64,000 nucleotides of DNA from Nesterenkonia massiliensis (GTDB lineage: Bacteria; Actinomycetota; Actinomycetes; Actinomycetales; Micrococcaceae), in the NCBI RefSeq assembly GCF_000455245.1, contig NZ_HG005168.1, positions 34,046 through 98,045 on the forward strand, read 5' to 3'. Both the position numbers and the translations under genes were made by a program. How positions within the stretch are numbered: position 1 is the stretch's first letter; every line of letters starts with the position of its first letter. Under the pieces are notes generated by a model. It saw only the letters and a list, made by a program, of their open reading frames with translations, searched no databases and was not told the origin of the DNA. Below are positions 1 to 9,325 of this stretch, piece after piece.

Positions 1-1323
1 CACGATGAAGCCGAATGGATCGCGCGCACCATCGACCGGCTCGGTGATGAACAAGGCATCCGTCCTGCTGACGTGGCCGTCTTCTACCGCACTAACGCCC
101 AGTCCCGTTCCTTGGAAGAGCGGCTGATCACCCGCGGCATCCCCTACCGCGTTATCGGCGGCACCAGGTTCTACGACCGCAAGGAAATCAAGGACGCCCT
201 GGGCTACCTGCACGTCATCAATAACCCCGACGACGACGTCAACCTGCGCCGCATCCTCAACGAACCCAAACGCGGCATTGGTGAGCGCGCCGAGGGTGCA
301 GTGGCAGCACTGGCCGCCCGGGAACGCACCACCTTCTTTGAGGCGCTGCGCCGAGCCGATGAGGCACCGGCCATCGCCACCCGTTCGGTAAAAGCTATTG
401 AGTCCTTTGTGCGGATGATGGACGACGTCGCCGCACTGGCCGCCGATCAGAAACCCTCAGTGGTGCTGGAAGCGGTGCTGGAGCAATCAGGCATGATGCA
501 GGCACTGCGTGAATCCAAAGACCTGCAGGATGAGTCCCGAGCAGATAACCTCGGTGAGCTTGTGGCGGTGATGAAGGAATACGAGTCCGGCACCGAAGCC
601 CCCAGCCTGGCGGAGTTCTTGGAGCAGGTCTCGCTCATTGCTGATGCTGATGCCATCCCCTCCGCCGGGGACGCCGAATCCCAGCGCATCGCAGCCGAGC
701 AGGGGCAGGTCACTTTGATGACGCTGCACACAGCTAAAGGACTGGAATTTCCTGTGGTCTTCCTCACAGGAATGGAGCACGGGGTCTTCCCGCACTCCCG
801 TTCGATGGGGGACACCGAGCAGCTGGCCGAAGAGCGCCGGCTGGCCTATGTGGGACTTACCCGCGCGGAGAAGCAGCTGTTCCTCACCCGCGCTGAATCC
901 CGGAGCCTCTGGGGTCAGCAGCAGTACAACCCGCCCAGCCAGTTCCTGGAGGAGATTCCGGAGCAGCTGCTGGAACAGACCCCGGATTCTGCCAGCACAT
1001 TCAGCCGCGGCCCCCGGTATCCAGACCGCGGATTCGGGTCCTCGCGCAGCACCGGCACCGGAAGCGGATGGAACTCAGAGCCATCTCTGATGTCAGATGT
1101 GTCCTTTACCCCGCCGCCGCGCAGCCAGCAGCGAACCCAGGTCAACCCTGGTCGCGAGATACCCGCGCTGAACCCCGGTGACCAGGTACGTCACGCCTCA
1201 TTCGGGGTCGGAGAGGTCATTGCACTGGAAGGCACCGGGGATAAAACTGTGGCGAAGGTCAGTTTCAGCGGAACTGAGAAGCGCCTGCTCCTGCGATATG
1301 CTCCAGTTGAGAAGGTTGGGTAA
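1..1323 (+). CDS. pcrA: ATP-dependent DNA helicase PcrA/UvrD, C-terminal part (5' truncated by window)
   Basis: Superfamily 1A 3'-5' helicase acting in nucleotide excision repair and in removal of blocked replication or recombination intermediates. The reading frame is open from base 1, so the N-terminal Walker domain lies outside the window and about 440 residues remain. Seen here: the 2A-domain motif V region (LHTAKGLEFPVVFLTGMEHG), motif VI (AYVGLTRAEKQL), then a low-complexity Ser/Gly/Pro linker and a C-terminal small beta domain (GDQVRHASFGVGEV...) typical of actinobacterial and firmicute PcrA, which in PcrA contacts RNA polymerase. It ends 64 bases before sucC and is followed by a small GC hairpin. 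In related actinobacteria pcrA and sucCD are often near each other. Identity is secure; choice between the names pcrA and uvrD1 is nomenclature. Confidence 0.93.
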   Translation, partial: HDEAEWIARTIDRLGDEQGIRPADVAVFYRTNAQSRSLEERLITRGIPYRVIGGTRFYDRKEIKDALGYLHVINNPDDDVNLRRILNEPKRGIGERAEGAVAALAARERTTFFEALRRADEAPAIATRSVKAIESFVRMMDDVAALAADQKPSVVLEAVLEQSGMMQALRESKDLQDESRADNLGELVAVMKEYESGTEAPSLAEFLEQVSLIADADAIPSAGDAESQRIAAEQGQVTLMTLHTAKGLEFPVVFLTGMEHGVFPHSRSMGDTEQLAEERRLAYVGLTRAEKQLFLTRAESRSLWGQQQYNPPSQFLEEIPEQLLEQTPDSASTFSRGPRYPDRGFGSSRSTGTGSGWNSEPSLMSDVSFTPPPRSQQRTQVNPGREIPALNPGDQVRHASFGVGEVIALEGTGDKTVAKVSFSGTEKRLLLRYAPVEKVG

Positions 1324-1339
1324 GGGCACCACTGTGCCC
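1324..1339 (+). terminator. Small GC hairpin after pcrA
   Basis: GGGCAC and GTGCCC (6 bp stem, 4-base loop) begin immediately after the pcrA stop codon. There is no T-tract, so it may be a weak terminator or only an mRNA end-stabilising hairpin before sucC. Confidence 0.3.
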
Positions 1340-1387
1340 CCAGCACTCGTAAGTTAAAGATGACTTCGACGCAGAAGGACACCACCC

Positions 1388-2551
1388 GTGGACCTGTATG
1401 AGTACCAGGCGCGCGATCTGTTTGAGGCGCACGGAGTTCCCGTGCTCGCCGGCATCGTGGCGCAGACCCCGGAAGAAGCCAAAGCGGCAGCTGAGCAGAT
1501 CGGCGGCGTCGTCGTCGTTAAGGCTCAGGTGAAGGTGGGCGGACGCGGTAAGGCTGGCGGTGTGAAGCTCGCCAAGACCCCCGACGAGGCCTACGAGCAC
1601 GCCCAGGCCATCCTCGGCATGGACATCAAGGGTCACACCGTGCACCGCGTGATGATCGCCCAGGGCGCCGATATTGCAGAGGAGTACTACTTCTCCATCC
1701 TGCTGGACCGCGCCAACCGCAACTATCTCGCCATGGCCTCCAAGGAGGGCGGCGTGGAGATCGAGCAGCTCGCGGTGGAAGCACCCGAGAAGCTCGTGCG
1801 CTACAACTTCGATCCCAACACCGGTATCGACGCCGCTGCTGCTGCTCAGATTGCTGAGCAGGCAGGCTTCTCCGCTGAGGAGGCCCCGGCTGTGGCTGAT
1901 GTCTTCCAGCAGCTGTGGACCGTCTTCAAGGAAGAGGACGCCACCCTGGTGGAGGTCAACCCGCTGGTGAAGACCGGCGAGGGCAAGATCATCGCTCTCG
2001 ACGGCAAGGTCACCGTGGACGAGAACGCTGGCTTCCGTCAGCCCGGCCACGCCGAGCTGGTGGACCAGTCCGCTGAGGACCCGCTGGAGGCCAAAGCCAA
2101 GGCCAACGGCCTCAACTACGTCAAGCTCGACGGTCAGGTCGGCATCATCGGTAACGGCGCGGGCCTGGTCATGTCCACCCTGGACGTCGTCGCCTACGCC
2201 GGTGAGGCCCACGGTGGCGTGAAGCCGGCCAACTTCCTGGACATCGGAGGCGGCGCCTCCGCTGAGGTCATGGCCAGCGGCCTGGACGTCATCCTCGGCG
2301 ATGACCAGGTCAAGTCCGTGTTCGTCAACGTCTTCGGCGGCATCACCTCCTGCGACGCCGTGGCCAACGGCATCGTGAAGGCCCTGGAGATCCTGGGCGA
2401 CGCTGCAACTAAGCCGCTCGTGGTCCGCCTCGACGGCAACAATGTGGAGGAAGGCCGCCGCATCCTGGCAGAGGCCAACCACCCGCTGGTCACCACCGCC
2501 GACACCATGGACGCCGGTGCCGATAAGGCTGCCGAGCTGGCCAACAAGTAA
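1388..2551 (+). CDS. sucC: Succinyl-CoA synthetase (ADP-forming) beta subunit
   Basis: The beta subunit of succinate-CoA ligase converts succinyl-CoA to succinate with substrate-level phosphorylation in the TCA cycle; it carries the ATP-grasp nucleotide site. The 387 residues match the usual family length. It opens with [19 protein letters not shown], the standard N-terminus, has the ATP-grasp stretch [19 protein letters not shown], and the C-terminal CoA-ligase flavodoxin-like domain with [13 protein letters not shown]. The start is GTG at 1388, preceded by AAGGA. It sits 16 bases upstream of sucD, clearly one operon. Confidence is high. Confidence 0.97.
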   Translation: MDLYEYQARDLFEAHGVPVLAGIVAQTPEEAKAAAEQIGGVVVVKAQVKVGGRGKAGGVKLAKTPDEAYEHAQAILGMDIKGHTVHRVMIAQGADIAEEYYFSILLDRANRNYLAMASKEGGVEIEQLAVEAPEKLVRYNFDPNTGIDAAAAAQIAEQAGFSAEEAPAVADVFQQLWTVFKEEDATLVEVNPLVKTGEGKIIALDGKVTVDENAGFRQPGHAELVDQSAEDPLEAKAKANGLNYVKLDGQVGIIGNGAGLVMSTLDVVAYAGEAHGGVKPANFLDIGGGASAEVMASGLDVILGDDQVKSVFVNVFGGITSCDAVANGIVKALEILGDAATKPLVVRLDGNNVEEGRRILAEANHPLVTTADTMDAGADKAAELANK

Positions 2552-2567
2552 GGATTAGAGAACAGAC

Positions 2568-3482
2568 ATGTCGATCTACCTGAACAAGGACTCCAAGGTC
2601 ATCGTCCAGGGCATCACCGGCGGCGAGGGCACCAAGCACACCGCACTGATGCTGAAGGCTGGCACCAACATTGTGGGTGGCGTCAACGCCCGCAAGGCCG
2701 GCACCACTGTGGCTCACAAGGACAAGGACGGCAACGACATCGAGCTCCCGGTCTTCGGTTCCGTCACCGAAGCCATGGAGAAGACCGGCGCGGATGTCTC
2801 CGTGGCCTTCGTCCCCCCGAAGTTCGCCAAGGACGCAGCCGTTGAGGCTATCGAGGCCGGCATCGGCCTGCTGGTGGTCATCACCGAGGGCATCCCGGTG
2901 CAGGACTCCGCTGAGTTCTACAACCTCTCGCTGACCAAGACCGGCCCCGACGGCAAGCCCGTCACTCGGATCATCGGCCCCAACTGCCCCGGCATCATCA
3001 CCCCTGGTGAGGCGCTGGCAGGCATCACCCCGGCCAACATCACCAATAAGGGTCCCATCGGCCTGGTCTCCAAGTCCGGCACCCTGACCTACCAGATGAT
3101 GTATGAACTGCGTGACATCGGGTTCTCCACCTCCATCGGTATCGGTGGCGACCCGGTCATCGGCACCACCCACATCGATGCGCTTGAGGCTTTCGAGGCT
3201 GACCCCGAGACCAAGGCCATTGTGATGATCGGCGAGATCGGCGGCGACGCTGAGGAGCGCGCAGCCGAGTACATCAAGAACAACGTCACCAAGCCGGTTG
3301 TCGGCTACGTGGCAGGTTTCACCGCTCCTGAGGGCAAGACCATGGGCCACGCAGGCGCCATCGTCTCCGGGTCCTCCGGCACCGCTGAGGCCAAGAAGGA
3401 AGCCCTCGAGGCAGCCGGCGTAAAGGTGGGCAAGACCCCATCTGAGACCGCCGCACTGCTGCGCGAGGTTTTCCAGGGCTGA
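2568..3482 (+). CDS. sucD: Succinyl-CoA synthetase alpha subunit
   Basis: The alpha subunit binds CoA and carries the phosphohistidine. At 304 residues it is the family length. An N-terminal CoA-binding Rossmann domain starts [20 protein letters not shown], with [12 protein letters not shown] in the middle and the active-site histidine in GHAGAIVSG near residue 258. It is cotranscribed with sucC and followed 20 bases later by a strong hairpin terminator. In many actinobacteria the next genes are DUF6350 and purN-purH; here they are 7 kb away. Confidence 0.97.
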   Translation: MSIYLNKDSKVIVQGITGGEGTKHTALMLKAGTNIVGGVNARKAGTTVAHKDKDGNDIELPVFGSVTEAMEKTGADVSVAFVPPKFAKDAAVEAIEAGIGLLVVITEGIPVQDSAEFYNLSLTKTGPDGKPVTRIIGPNCPGIITPGEALAGITPANITNKGPIGLVSKSGTLTYQMMYELRDIGFSTSIGIGGDPVIGTTHIDALEAFEADPETKAIVMIGEIGGDAEERAAEYIKNNVTKPVVGYVAGFTAPEGKTMGHAGAIVSGSSGTAEAKKEALEAAGVKVGKTPSETAALLREVFQG

Positions 3483-3501
3483 ACCGCCTGAAGATCTAAC
3501 T

Positions 3502-3542
3502 GAGTAAGGCCCGTCTCCTGCATAGGGAGGCGGGCCTTACTC
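3502..3542 (+). terminator. Factor-independent terminator of sucCD
   Basis: A 17 bp stem (left arm 3502-3518, loop 3519-3525, right arm 3526-3542) with a single G-U wobble: GAGTAAGGCCCG pairs with CGGGCCTTACTC. It follows sucD and also faces the end of the opposing VIT gene, so it may work in both directions, although no clear T-tract follows. Bases 3543-3757 hold nothing else I can support. Confidence 0.8.
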
Positions 3543-3757
3543 GTGGGCGATGCTTGTGGAGCTCCGTTGCTGTGGTCTTGCTCGCTGGAGCCTGGCCGCC
3601 GGAGTGGTCGATTTGCTGCGCTTGAGAGCCGCGCAGTGGCAGCACATTGACCACTGCAGCTCCGGGTGCAGCTGTCCTGGGCGTAGTAGCCCTACGTTCG
3701 GTGAGCCTTGGGTGCGCGGTCAGCGGAAGGCTGCGCGCTATGCACCGGTGGCGAAAA

Positions 3758-4858
3758 TTAGGTCACGGTGACGCCCAGGGCGGAGCCCAGGGCGTAGGTG
3801 ATGGCTGCCGCGCCCACGCCAATGGCCAGCTGGCGAAGGCCGCGCTTGAGCGGGGAGGCACCCGAGAGCAGGCCGACGACGGCGCCAGTGGCCATCAGTG
3901 CCAGTCCCACCAGTACCGTGGAGATCACCACCGCGGTAAGCCCTTCGGCACCTAAGAGGTAGGGCAGCACCGGGATGATCGCACCTACCGCGAAGAAGCA
4001 GAAACTGGAGCCGGCAGCCGTCCAGGCTGAGCCCACGGCCTCATATTCGTCGGCGACTTCCTCGGGGTTATGTGACATCTCTGGCCGGCAGTTGCACTCG
4101 AAGATGCCCAGGCGTTCAAGAGCGCGATGCTCGGCATCCTCGGGGCTGAGCCCCCTGGCCCGGTAGACCAGCACCAGCTCGTTATGGTCTAGGTCCAAAT
4201 CCGGAGCGGCACGCAGGGTGGCCTGAGTCGGTCGTGTGGCATCCAGCAGCTCTCGCTGGCTGCGCACTGAGATGAACTCACCAGCCGCCATAGACAGTGC
4301 ACCGGCCAGCAATCCGGCCACCCCAGAGAGAAGCACTACTGTGGCAGAAACGCCGGTGCCACCCATGCCCATGATCAGCGCGAAATTGGAGACCAGGCCG
4401 TCATTGGCACCAAAGACCGCTGCGCGGAATCCGCCGGAGAGCTTCTCCCGACCGCGGGCGGCCAGGGCGCGGATGACCTCCTCATGGATCTCCTCATCAG
4501 CGGCCATCCCGCGGGTGGCATCCTCATCCCGGCTGTATGGAGAGTCTCCCTCTGCGCGCTGAGCCAGCGCCAGAATGAACACCGAACCGAAGATGCGCGC
4601 CAGCTGTCCCAGCAGCACACGGTGCAGGGACGGGGCAGGAAGGCGCTCGGCATGAGGGCCCAGCAGGTCACGCCAGTGCTGCTGATGGCGCTGCTCTGCC
4701 GCAGCTAAGCCCAGTAGGATCTGGCGCTCCTCGCCGTCTTTGCGACGTGCCAGGTCCTCATAGAGCTTGGCTTCAGCGATCTCATCGGCCAGATACTTGC
4801 GCCAGCGACGGACCTGTGTGGGCGAGGGCGCAGCAGGCCCGGAGGATTCTTCGGTCAC
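3758..4858 (-). CDS. VIT1/CCC1 family iron/manganese transporter with ferritin-like N-terminus
   Basis: Integral membrane protein of the Ccc1/VIT family, which moves Fe2+ or Mn2+ out of the cytoplasm. The N-terminal 140 residues look like the erythrin-type ferritin-like helical domain (KYLADEIAEAKLYEDLARRKDGEE; LGLAAAEQRHQQHW), followed by the VIT core with FGANDGLVSNFALIMGMGG, then GALSMAAGEFISVRSQREL, and four or five membrane helices. I prefer the GTG at 4858 because the protein then begins like its family members; a GTG at 4915 would add 19 basic residues (MLKNRHTRRQ...). It lies downstream of the monophosphatase gene on the same strand and may be cotranscribed with it. Metal specificity is not shown. 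Confidence 0.82.
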   Translation of the reverse strand: MTEESSGPAAPSPTQVRRWRKYLADEIAEAKLYEDLARRKDGEERQILLGLAAAEQRHQQHWRDLLGPHAERLPAPSLHRVLLGQLARIFGSVFILALAQRAEGDSPYSRDEDATRGMAADEEIHEEVIRALAARGREKLSGGFRAAVFGANDGLVSNFALIMGMGGTGVSATVVLLSGVAGLLAGALSMAAGEFISVRSQRELLDATRPTQATLRAAPDLDLDHNELVLVYRARGLSPEDAEHRALERLGIFECNCRPEMSHNPEEVADEYEAVGSAWTAAGSSFCFFAVGAIIPVLPYLLGAEGLTAVVISTVLVGLALMATGAVVGLLSGASPLKRGLRQLAIGVGAAAITYALGSALGVTVT

Positions 4859-4959
4859 TGCTCCATTCTTGCGGCATGACTGCCGCTGGCGTCGGGTGTG
4901 ACGATTCTTCAGCACCCCTAAGCCTTTGGCAGACCTAAACGAGGCGCCCCCGCTCAGGT

Positions 4960-5928
4960 TCAGCCGCGGTAGGCGAAGTCCGCGAAGACTCGTGCCGCCG
5001 TCGGCGCCTCAACACCGGGGGCCAGGCCCACATAGCCAGGGGCCAAGTGGGCATCCGGGGATTCTGCGCCCTCCCAGCTGCGGCCCTCGCGAGCGCCGAA
5101 GGGCAGGTATCGTCCGCCGGCCCGGCGCAGCACCAGCTGACCGGCCGCCACATCCCAGGGGTTGGTCTTGCCTCCGGCGGCAACATCGGCCCACCCGGCA
5201 GCGGCATGGCAGAGCTCCAGGGCACCGGAGATCACCCGGCGAACGCTGGAATAGGTGGTCACCAATTCCGCGAATCCTTCCAACGCCTCGGTCCCGCGGC
5301 GGGCCAGCATCTCCGCGCCCGGGAAGCTGGTCACCAGGTTCAGCTGGTTCTCACGGCGAGGATCGCCGTCGGCGGCCAGCTTCGGGGTCGGCTTAAGCGC
5401 CTGCTCGGGCTGTTCCCTGGTCTGCAGATAGGCGGCGTCGTCGTCGGCGGAGAAGGTCAGCTCATTGACCGGGTCATACACCACACCGGCGATCACCTGG
5501 TCATCTACGGCTGCGGCAATGGAGACGCTGAACATGGCGAAACCGTGGGCGAAATTGCTGGTCCCATCGATGGGGTCGATGATCCACTCCACTCGGCCGG
5601 AACCCTGTGCGCCACCTTCCTCGCCGGTGAAGCGGGAATCCGGTATCGCCTGGCTCAACAGCTGCACCAGCTGCTGTTCGGTCTGCTTGTCATAGATGGT
5701 GACCAGGTCATGGGCGCTGGTCTTGATATCAATATCCATCTGCGCCCGGAATGCCAGTCTCAGCGCAGGCCCTACGGCCCATGCTGCCTCTTTGGCGATG
5801 CCGCGCAGCTGCTGAGCACTGGGTAGTTCTGCAGCACTGGGCAATTCTGCGGCGCTAGCCGCGTCGTCGGAGCTGGGGGAGGGGGCAACGGGCTGGGCGG
5901 TCGAGGTGTTTGATTCGCTCACAGTCAT
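4960..5928 (-). CDS. Inositol monophosphatase family protein
   Basis: Mg2+-dependent sugar/inositol phosphatase fold (IMPase, SuhB, CysQ, HisN-like group). All family motifs are visible: the FTGEEGG acid loop, WIIDPIDGTSNFAHG (metal-binding DPIDGT), and WDVAAGQLVLRRAGG near the C-terminus. The 322-residue length uses ATG at 5928 (MTVSESNTST); the longer reading frame upstream lacks family similarity and would run into the divergent promoter. A 55-residue Ala/Ser-rich N-terminal extension precedes the enzyme domain. Substrate may be inositol-1-phosphate, histidinol-phosphate or another sugar phosphate; nothing in the neighbourhood decides it. Confidence 0.85.
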   Translation of the reverse strand: MTVSESNTSTAQPVAPSPSSDDAASAAELPSAAELPSAQQLRGIAKEAAWAVGPALRLAFRAQMDIDIKTSAHDLVTIYDKQTEQQLVQLLSQAIPDSRFTGEEGGAQGSGRVEWIIDPIDGTSNFAHGFAMFSVSIAAAVDDQVIAGVVYDPVNELTFSADDDAAYLQTREQPEQALKPTPKLAADGDPRRENQLNLVTSFPGAEMLARRGTEALEGFAELVTTYSSVRRVISGALELCHAAAGWADVAAGGKTNPWDVAAGQLVLRRAGGRYLPFGAREGRSWEGAESPDAHLAPGYVGLAPGVEAPTAARVFADFAYRG

Positions 5929-6044
5929 CCAGCCTAGTGCTGGAACTGTTGAGTAATCGGCGCGTGACAGAACTGCTCGCCGCCTGCTCCTAAAGACTAG
6001 TGCTGAGGTGACGACGACGGGCCCGCAACCGGTGACTTCCAGCA

Positions 6045-6073
6045 TTGCCAAAGAGCAAGGGCGGGCCTAGCAT
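6045..6073 (+). promoter_or_regulatory. Promoter of the MFS gene with leaderless start
   Basis: TTGCCA (6045-6050), 17-base spacer, TAGCAT (6068-6073), then nine bases to the ATG at 6083. No Shine-Dalgarno sequence lies between, so the transcript probably begins within a few bases of the ATG. Confidence 0.5.
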
Positions 6074-6082
6074 AGTTCGCAT

Positions 6083-7549
6083 ATGCAACTAAAATCGCGG
6101 TCGGATAGGACCCCATCAGTGCTGCCTGACGGTATGACCCGCCGAGACCTCGGCTGGGCGATCACCGGCATCCTAGGAGTCTTCTTCGCCGCGATGATCT
6201 CCATGAACGTGGTGGTCACTGCGTTGCCTGTGATCGTGTCAGAACTTCACGGCACGCAGATCCAGTACTCCTGGGTGGTCACCGCGACCTTGCTGGCCAA
6301 CGCCTCATCCACCCCGGTCTGGGGCAAGCTGGCGGACATGATGAGCAAGAAGACGCTCTTCCAAGTGGCCAATGTCATCTTCTTCCTCACCTCGCTCACC
6401 GCTGGTTTCGCCCCGAATATGGAGACCCTCATCGGCGCCCGGTTCGTCCAGGGCATTGGGCTGGGCGGACTGACGGCACTGGCCATGGCCATCCTGGCCA
6501 GCATCGTCTCCCCGCGCGAACGCGGCCGCTACGCCGGATACTTCGGAGCCTGCCTGGCCACAGCTACTGCGCTTGGCCCGCTGGTGGGCGGTATCACAGT
6601 AGACACCCTGGGATGGCGCTGGTGCTTCTTTGTCGGGGTGCCGCTCTCCCTGATGGCGCTGGTGCTGGTGGGCTTCACCCTGCGCGTGCCCGTCTTGGAA
6701 GTCCGCGGCCGCATTGATTACTTAGGCGCCCTGGTGCTGGTGCTGACCTCAGGTGCACTGCTGATCTGGCTCTCCTTCGCCGGTACACCTGAGTTCTTTG
6801 ACTGGATCTCCTGGGAATCAGCGGTGCTGCTGGCCCTGGCCATGGTGCTCCTGGTGTTCTTCGTCATGATCGAGCGCCGAGTATCCAACCCCATCATTCA
6901 ACTGCGCATGCTGGTCTCCCGCACCACCTTGCTCGCGGCGCTGTCCTCGGCCTCCATTGCTGTATGCCTCTTCGGGATGCCCGCATTCCTGGGTCAGTAC
7001 TTCCAGATTGGCCGAGGCCTAAGCCCTACTGAATCCGGCATGATGATCCTGCCGCTGGTGCTGGGCAACCTGATCGGCACCATGACTACCGGCAGGCTGA
7101 TCACCCGGTATGGGCGCTGGAAGCCCTATATTGTGGCCGGTTCGTTCATCCTCACCTGTGGCATGTTCGGCCTGGCCACAGTGGACTCCGGCACGCCGTT
7201 CTGGTTTGTCCTGACTGTGCTGGTGGTTGTGGGGCTGGGCTTTGGGGCGCAGATGCAGAACCTCATGCTGGCGGTGCAGAACACTGTGCAAGTCACCCGG
7301 GTGGGTCAGGCTAGTGCGCTGATCGCCTTCTTCCGGGTCTTCGGCGGGGCAGCGGGAACCGCCATTCTGGGGTCGGTGATGGCAATGCAGGTGGTGGGTG
7401 TCTCGGTGGCGGAGGTCAACGGAACGGCTCCCTCGGCCACCTATGCCGACGCTAGTGGCACCATGTTCCTAGTGGCAGCCTGCCTGACCCTGCCCGCCGT
7501 CGTGCTCAATCTGCTGATCAAAGAAGTCCCACTGCGCACCACCATCTGA
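6083..7549 (+). CDS. MFS drug transporter, DHA2 (14-helix) family
   Basis: Proton-driven multidrug efflux protein of the EmrB/QacA type in the cytoplasmic membrane. The 488 residues hold about 14 hydrophobic segments. Motif A appears after helix 2 (GKLADMMSKKTLF), the Arg-containing motif B in helix 4 (ARFVQGIGLGG), and motif C in helix 5 (LGPLVGG). Family motif D-like SMNVVVTALPVI is in helix 1. No linked TetR or MarR regulator is present here, unlike the second DHA2 transporter at 54.9 kb. Substrate unknown. Confidence 0.9.
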   Translation: MQLKSRSDRTPSVLPDGMTRRDLGWAITGILGVFFAAMISMNVVVTALPVIVSELHGTQIQYSWVVTATLLANASSTPVWGKLADMMSKKTLFQVANVIFFLTSLTAGFAPNMETLIGARFVQGIGLGGLTALAMAILASIVSPRERGRYAGYFGACLATATALGPLVGGITVDTLGWRWCFFVGVPLSLMALVLVGFTLRVPVLEVRGRIDYLGALVLVLTSGALLIWLSFAGTPEFFDWISWESAVLLALAMVLLVFFVMIERRVSNPIIQLRMLVSRTTLLAALSSASIAVCLFGMPAFLGQYFQIGRGLSPTESGMMILPLVLGNLIGTMTTGRLITRYGRWKPYIVAGSFILTCGMFGLATVDSGTPFWFVLTVLVVVGLGFGAQMQNLMLAVQNTVQVTRVGQASALIAFFRVFGGAAGTAILGSVMAMQVVGVSVAEVNGTAPSATYADASGTMFLVAACLTLPAVVLNLLIKEVPLRTTI

Positions 7550-7590
7550 GCCCTGGATCCGCTGGACACTTCCGGGACATGCAGCACCGC

Positions 7591-7596
7591 TACTAT
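7591..7596 (+). promoter_or_regulatory. -10 element of the App1-like gene
   Basis: TACTAT followed by eight bases and the ATG at 7605; no Shine-Dalgarno sequence. This is one of several -10-to-start arrangements in the window that imply leaderless mRNA. Confidence 0.4.
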
Positions 7597-7604
7597 GGAC
7601 CACG

Positions 7605-8810
7605 ATGACGACGCCGGAGAGGGCTGTGCCCGCTGAATCAGAGAGCCCCGAAGACCAAAGGCCTACTGAAGTACATCAGGATCTGACCGCACTGCGGGAG
7701 CACTACACGAACCCCCGGCGCAATCGGGCGATGAAGATCGAAGACCGCTGGCACCAGCTGCGGCTGAACCTGGCGCGCCGGAAGCAGCAGCACGTGACCA
7801 TGCTGTCGCTGACCGGCTACGGATCACCGCGCTGGGTTCGAGTTTTCTCCCGCGTGGTGATGGCACCGGATACAGATTTTGAGAACGGCCGTCGCGTGGC
7901 CAAGGTCATTGCCGATGGCGTACGCGGCTGGAGGAACTTCGTCTCGGCCCCGGTGCCCTTCGCCGAGGTCACCGTGACTATCGCCGGGCGAAGCTACGAG
8001 GTCTCGGCCGACCGCGGCGGAATCGTGGATGTACAGGTTGACCTGGGCGAAGACCTTCTGGAACCGGGGTGGCAGGAAGTCCGGCTCGAAGCCGCCGGGG
8101 CTGAGGCCACCACCGCTGAAGTGCAGATCATCGGAGACGATGTCACCAGCGGCGTGATCTGCGATATTGATGACACCGTGGTGGTGACCAAGCTTCCACG
8201 GCCTTTCCTGGCGGCCTGGAACTCCTTTGTCCTCGATGAGCACGCCCGTACACCCACCCCCGGCATGGCGGTAATGATGGAGCGGCTGCTGAGTGCTTCA
8301 CCTGGTGCCCCGGTCATTTATGTGTCTACCGGCGCCTGGAATGTGGCCCAGACCCTGACCCGTTTCTTAACGCGCAACCTCTACCCCTTTGGACCGCTGC
8401 TGCTGACCGACTGGGGTCCGACCGAGGACCGCTGGTTCCGCTCCGGACAGCAGCATAAGGACGAACAGCTGGAGCGTTTGCACCGGGATTATCCGCAGAT
8501 CAAATGGGTGCTGATGGGCGACGACGGCCAGCACGACCCGGTGATCTACGCTGATTTCGCCAGACGGCACCCCCAGGCGGTACAAGCCGTCATCATTCGG
8601 GAACTGACCTATTCCGAGGCGGTGCTGGCTGGTGGCCGTGCCGAGGCACCTGATGGTGAGGACCTTCTAAAAGCCACCAACGGCGGCGAGAACCCCCAGC
8701 GCGTCCAAACCGTGGGGCAGTACCAAATCCCGTGGATCTATGGGCCTGACGGCAAGGCGATCTCCGAACAGCTCTCCGAGCAGGGTCTGCTCGGGCCCTC
8801 GCGGCACTGA
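7605..8810 (+). CDS. App1 family (DUF2183) phosphatase
   Basis: HAD-like phosphatase related to yeast App1, which dephosphorylates phosphatidate. The key motif CDIDDTVV (DxDxT/V nucleophile motif) sits near residue 185, followed by VIYVSTGAWN (motif II Ser/Thr), a lysine in SGQQHKDEQLERL and a terminal acidic GDDGQHDPVIYADFA. The N-terminal third resembles the beta-sandwich segment found in this family (VTIAGRSYEVSADRGG). No signal peptide, so cytoplasmic or membrane-associated. Length of 401 residues fits actinobacterial members. Bacterial substrate is unproven. Confidence 0.85.
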   Translation: MTTPERAVPAESESPEDQRPTEVHQDLTALREHYTNPRRNRAMKIEDRWHQLRLNLARRKQQHVTMLSLTGYGSPRWVRVFSRVVMAPDTDFENGRRVAKVIADGVRGWRNFVSAPVPFAEVTVTIAGRSYEVSADRGGIVDVQVDLGEDLLEPGWQEVRLEAAGAEATTAEVQIIGDDVTSGVICDIDDTVVVTKLPRPFLAAWNSFVLDEHARTPTPGMAVMMERLLSASPGAPVIYVSTGAWNVAQTLTRFLTRNLYPFGPLLLTDWGPTEDRWFRSGQQHKDEQLERLHRDYPQIKWVLMGDDGQHDPVIYADFARRHPQAVQAVIIRELTYSEAVLAGGRAEAPDGEDLLKATNGGENPQRVQTVGQYQIPWIYGPDGKAISEQLSEQGLLGPSRH

Positions 8811-8880
8811 GCTGCGGCACTGAACTGGGAGTGCCAGCATCGATAGGCCCGCGGAGCGACGCCGCTGAGTCGGTGTTTGT

Positions 8881-8951
8881 GGTTTTACCCGGGCTTCGGG
8901 GTTTTACCCGGGCGTCTACGGATAGGTAAACCGCATAAGCCCGGGTAAAAC
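8881..8951. repeat. Array of GGTTTTACCCGGGC: two direct copies and one inverted
   Basis: Copies at 8881-8894 and 8900-8913 are identical 14-mers separated by TTCGG; the inverted copy GCCCGGGTAAAAC is at 8939-8951. Either forward copy can pair with the inverted one, so two mutually exclusive hairpins are possible. A degenerate GGTAAACC lies between. Confidence 0.8.
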
Positions 8952-9039
8952 GCTGCGAGCGGAGTCAGCACCGGCACGGCGTTGACCGGGGTAGCGCGGG
9001 CGGGGGTTCGTTCGCCCGGCCCGTTCTGACCTGGGGTGT

Positions 9040-9108
9040 CGTTTTACCATCCCGCATTCGCATTACCGGCCCGTATACGGGGTGGTAAAACGAATTGTGG
9101 ATGGTAAA
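9040..9108. repeat. Mirror array: one CGTTTTACCATCC and two inverted copies
   Basis: The forward copy CGTTTTACCATCC at 9040-9052 is followed by inverted copies GGTGGTAAAACG at 9081-9092 and GGATGGTAAA at 9099-9108. A perfect 12-base palindrome CCCGTATACGGG sits between them at 9070-9081. The arrangement mirrors the 8881 array (two forward plus one inverted there). Confidence 0.75.
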
Positions 9109-9325
9109 GCGGTGCGGGGCGCGGTCACCTCGGGGCGGCGTGGAGTGGCAGCCTCGGCACGCACGACTCGGCACGCACGTTCCGGCTCGCCCGATTCAGC
9201 GCGCAGGCGCGGGCAGCAAGGCGTGAGCGTCGCTGGCGCAACCCGGAACAGCGGACGGCGCAGGGGTAGCGCACTCCGGTGACCGGCAGGGGGCGGCCCT
9301 AAACCGTTCCCGGGGCGCCGCCGAG

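Larger units (their letters stand above)
8811..9325. other. 515-base intergenic region with two palindromic arrays
   Basis: Between the convergent App1-like and GT4 genes. No reading frame in it looks like a protein. It holds two separate arrays of GTTTTACC-type direct and inverted repeats (listed separately) joined by very GC-rich sequence; bases 9110-9325 are GC-rich with short repeats of GGCACGCACG near 9157-9178. Confidence 0.6.

Noticed and set aside
1265..2482. 405-residue minus-strand frame across sucC
   Set aside because: Antisense shadow of a highly biased high-GC gene; sucC is certain.
5929..6051. Long N-terminal extension of the monophosphatase to 6051
   Set aside because: No family residues; it would cover the divergent promoter.
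7836..7850. TTCGAG stretch resembling a tRNA T-loop
   Set aside because: Inside the App1 coding region; no acceptor or anticodon stems around it.
8881..9108. CRISPR-like reading of the GTTTTACC repeats
   Set aside because: Copies are both direct and inverted, with irregular short spacers; no cas genes.
9082..9282. 66-residue frame in the palindromic intergenic region
   Set aside because: Arg/Gly-rich from GC-rich sequence; no Shine-Dalgarno and no recognisable protein features.
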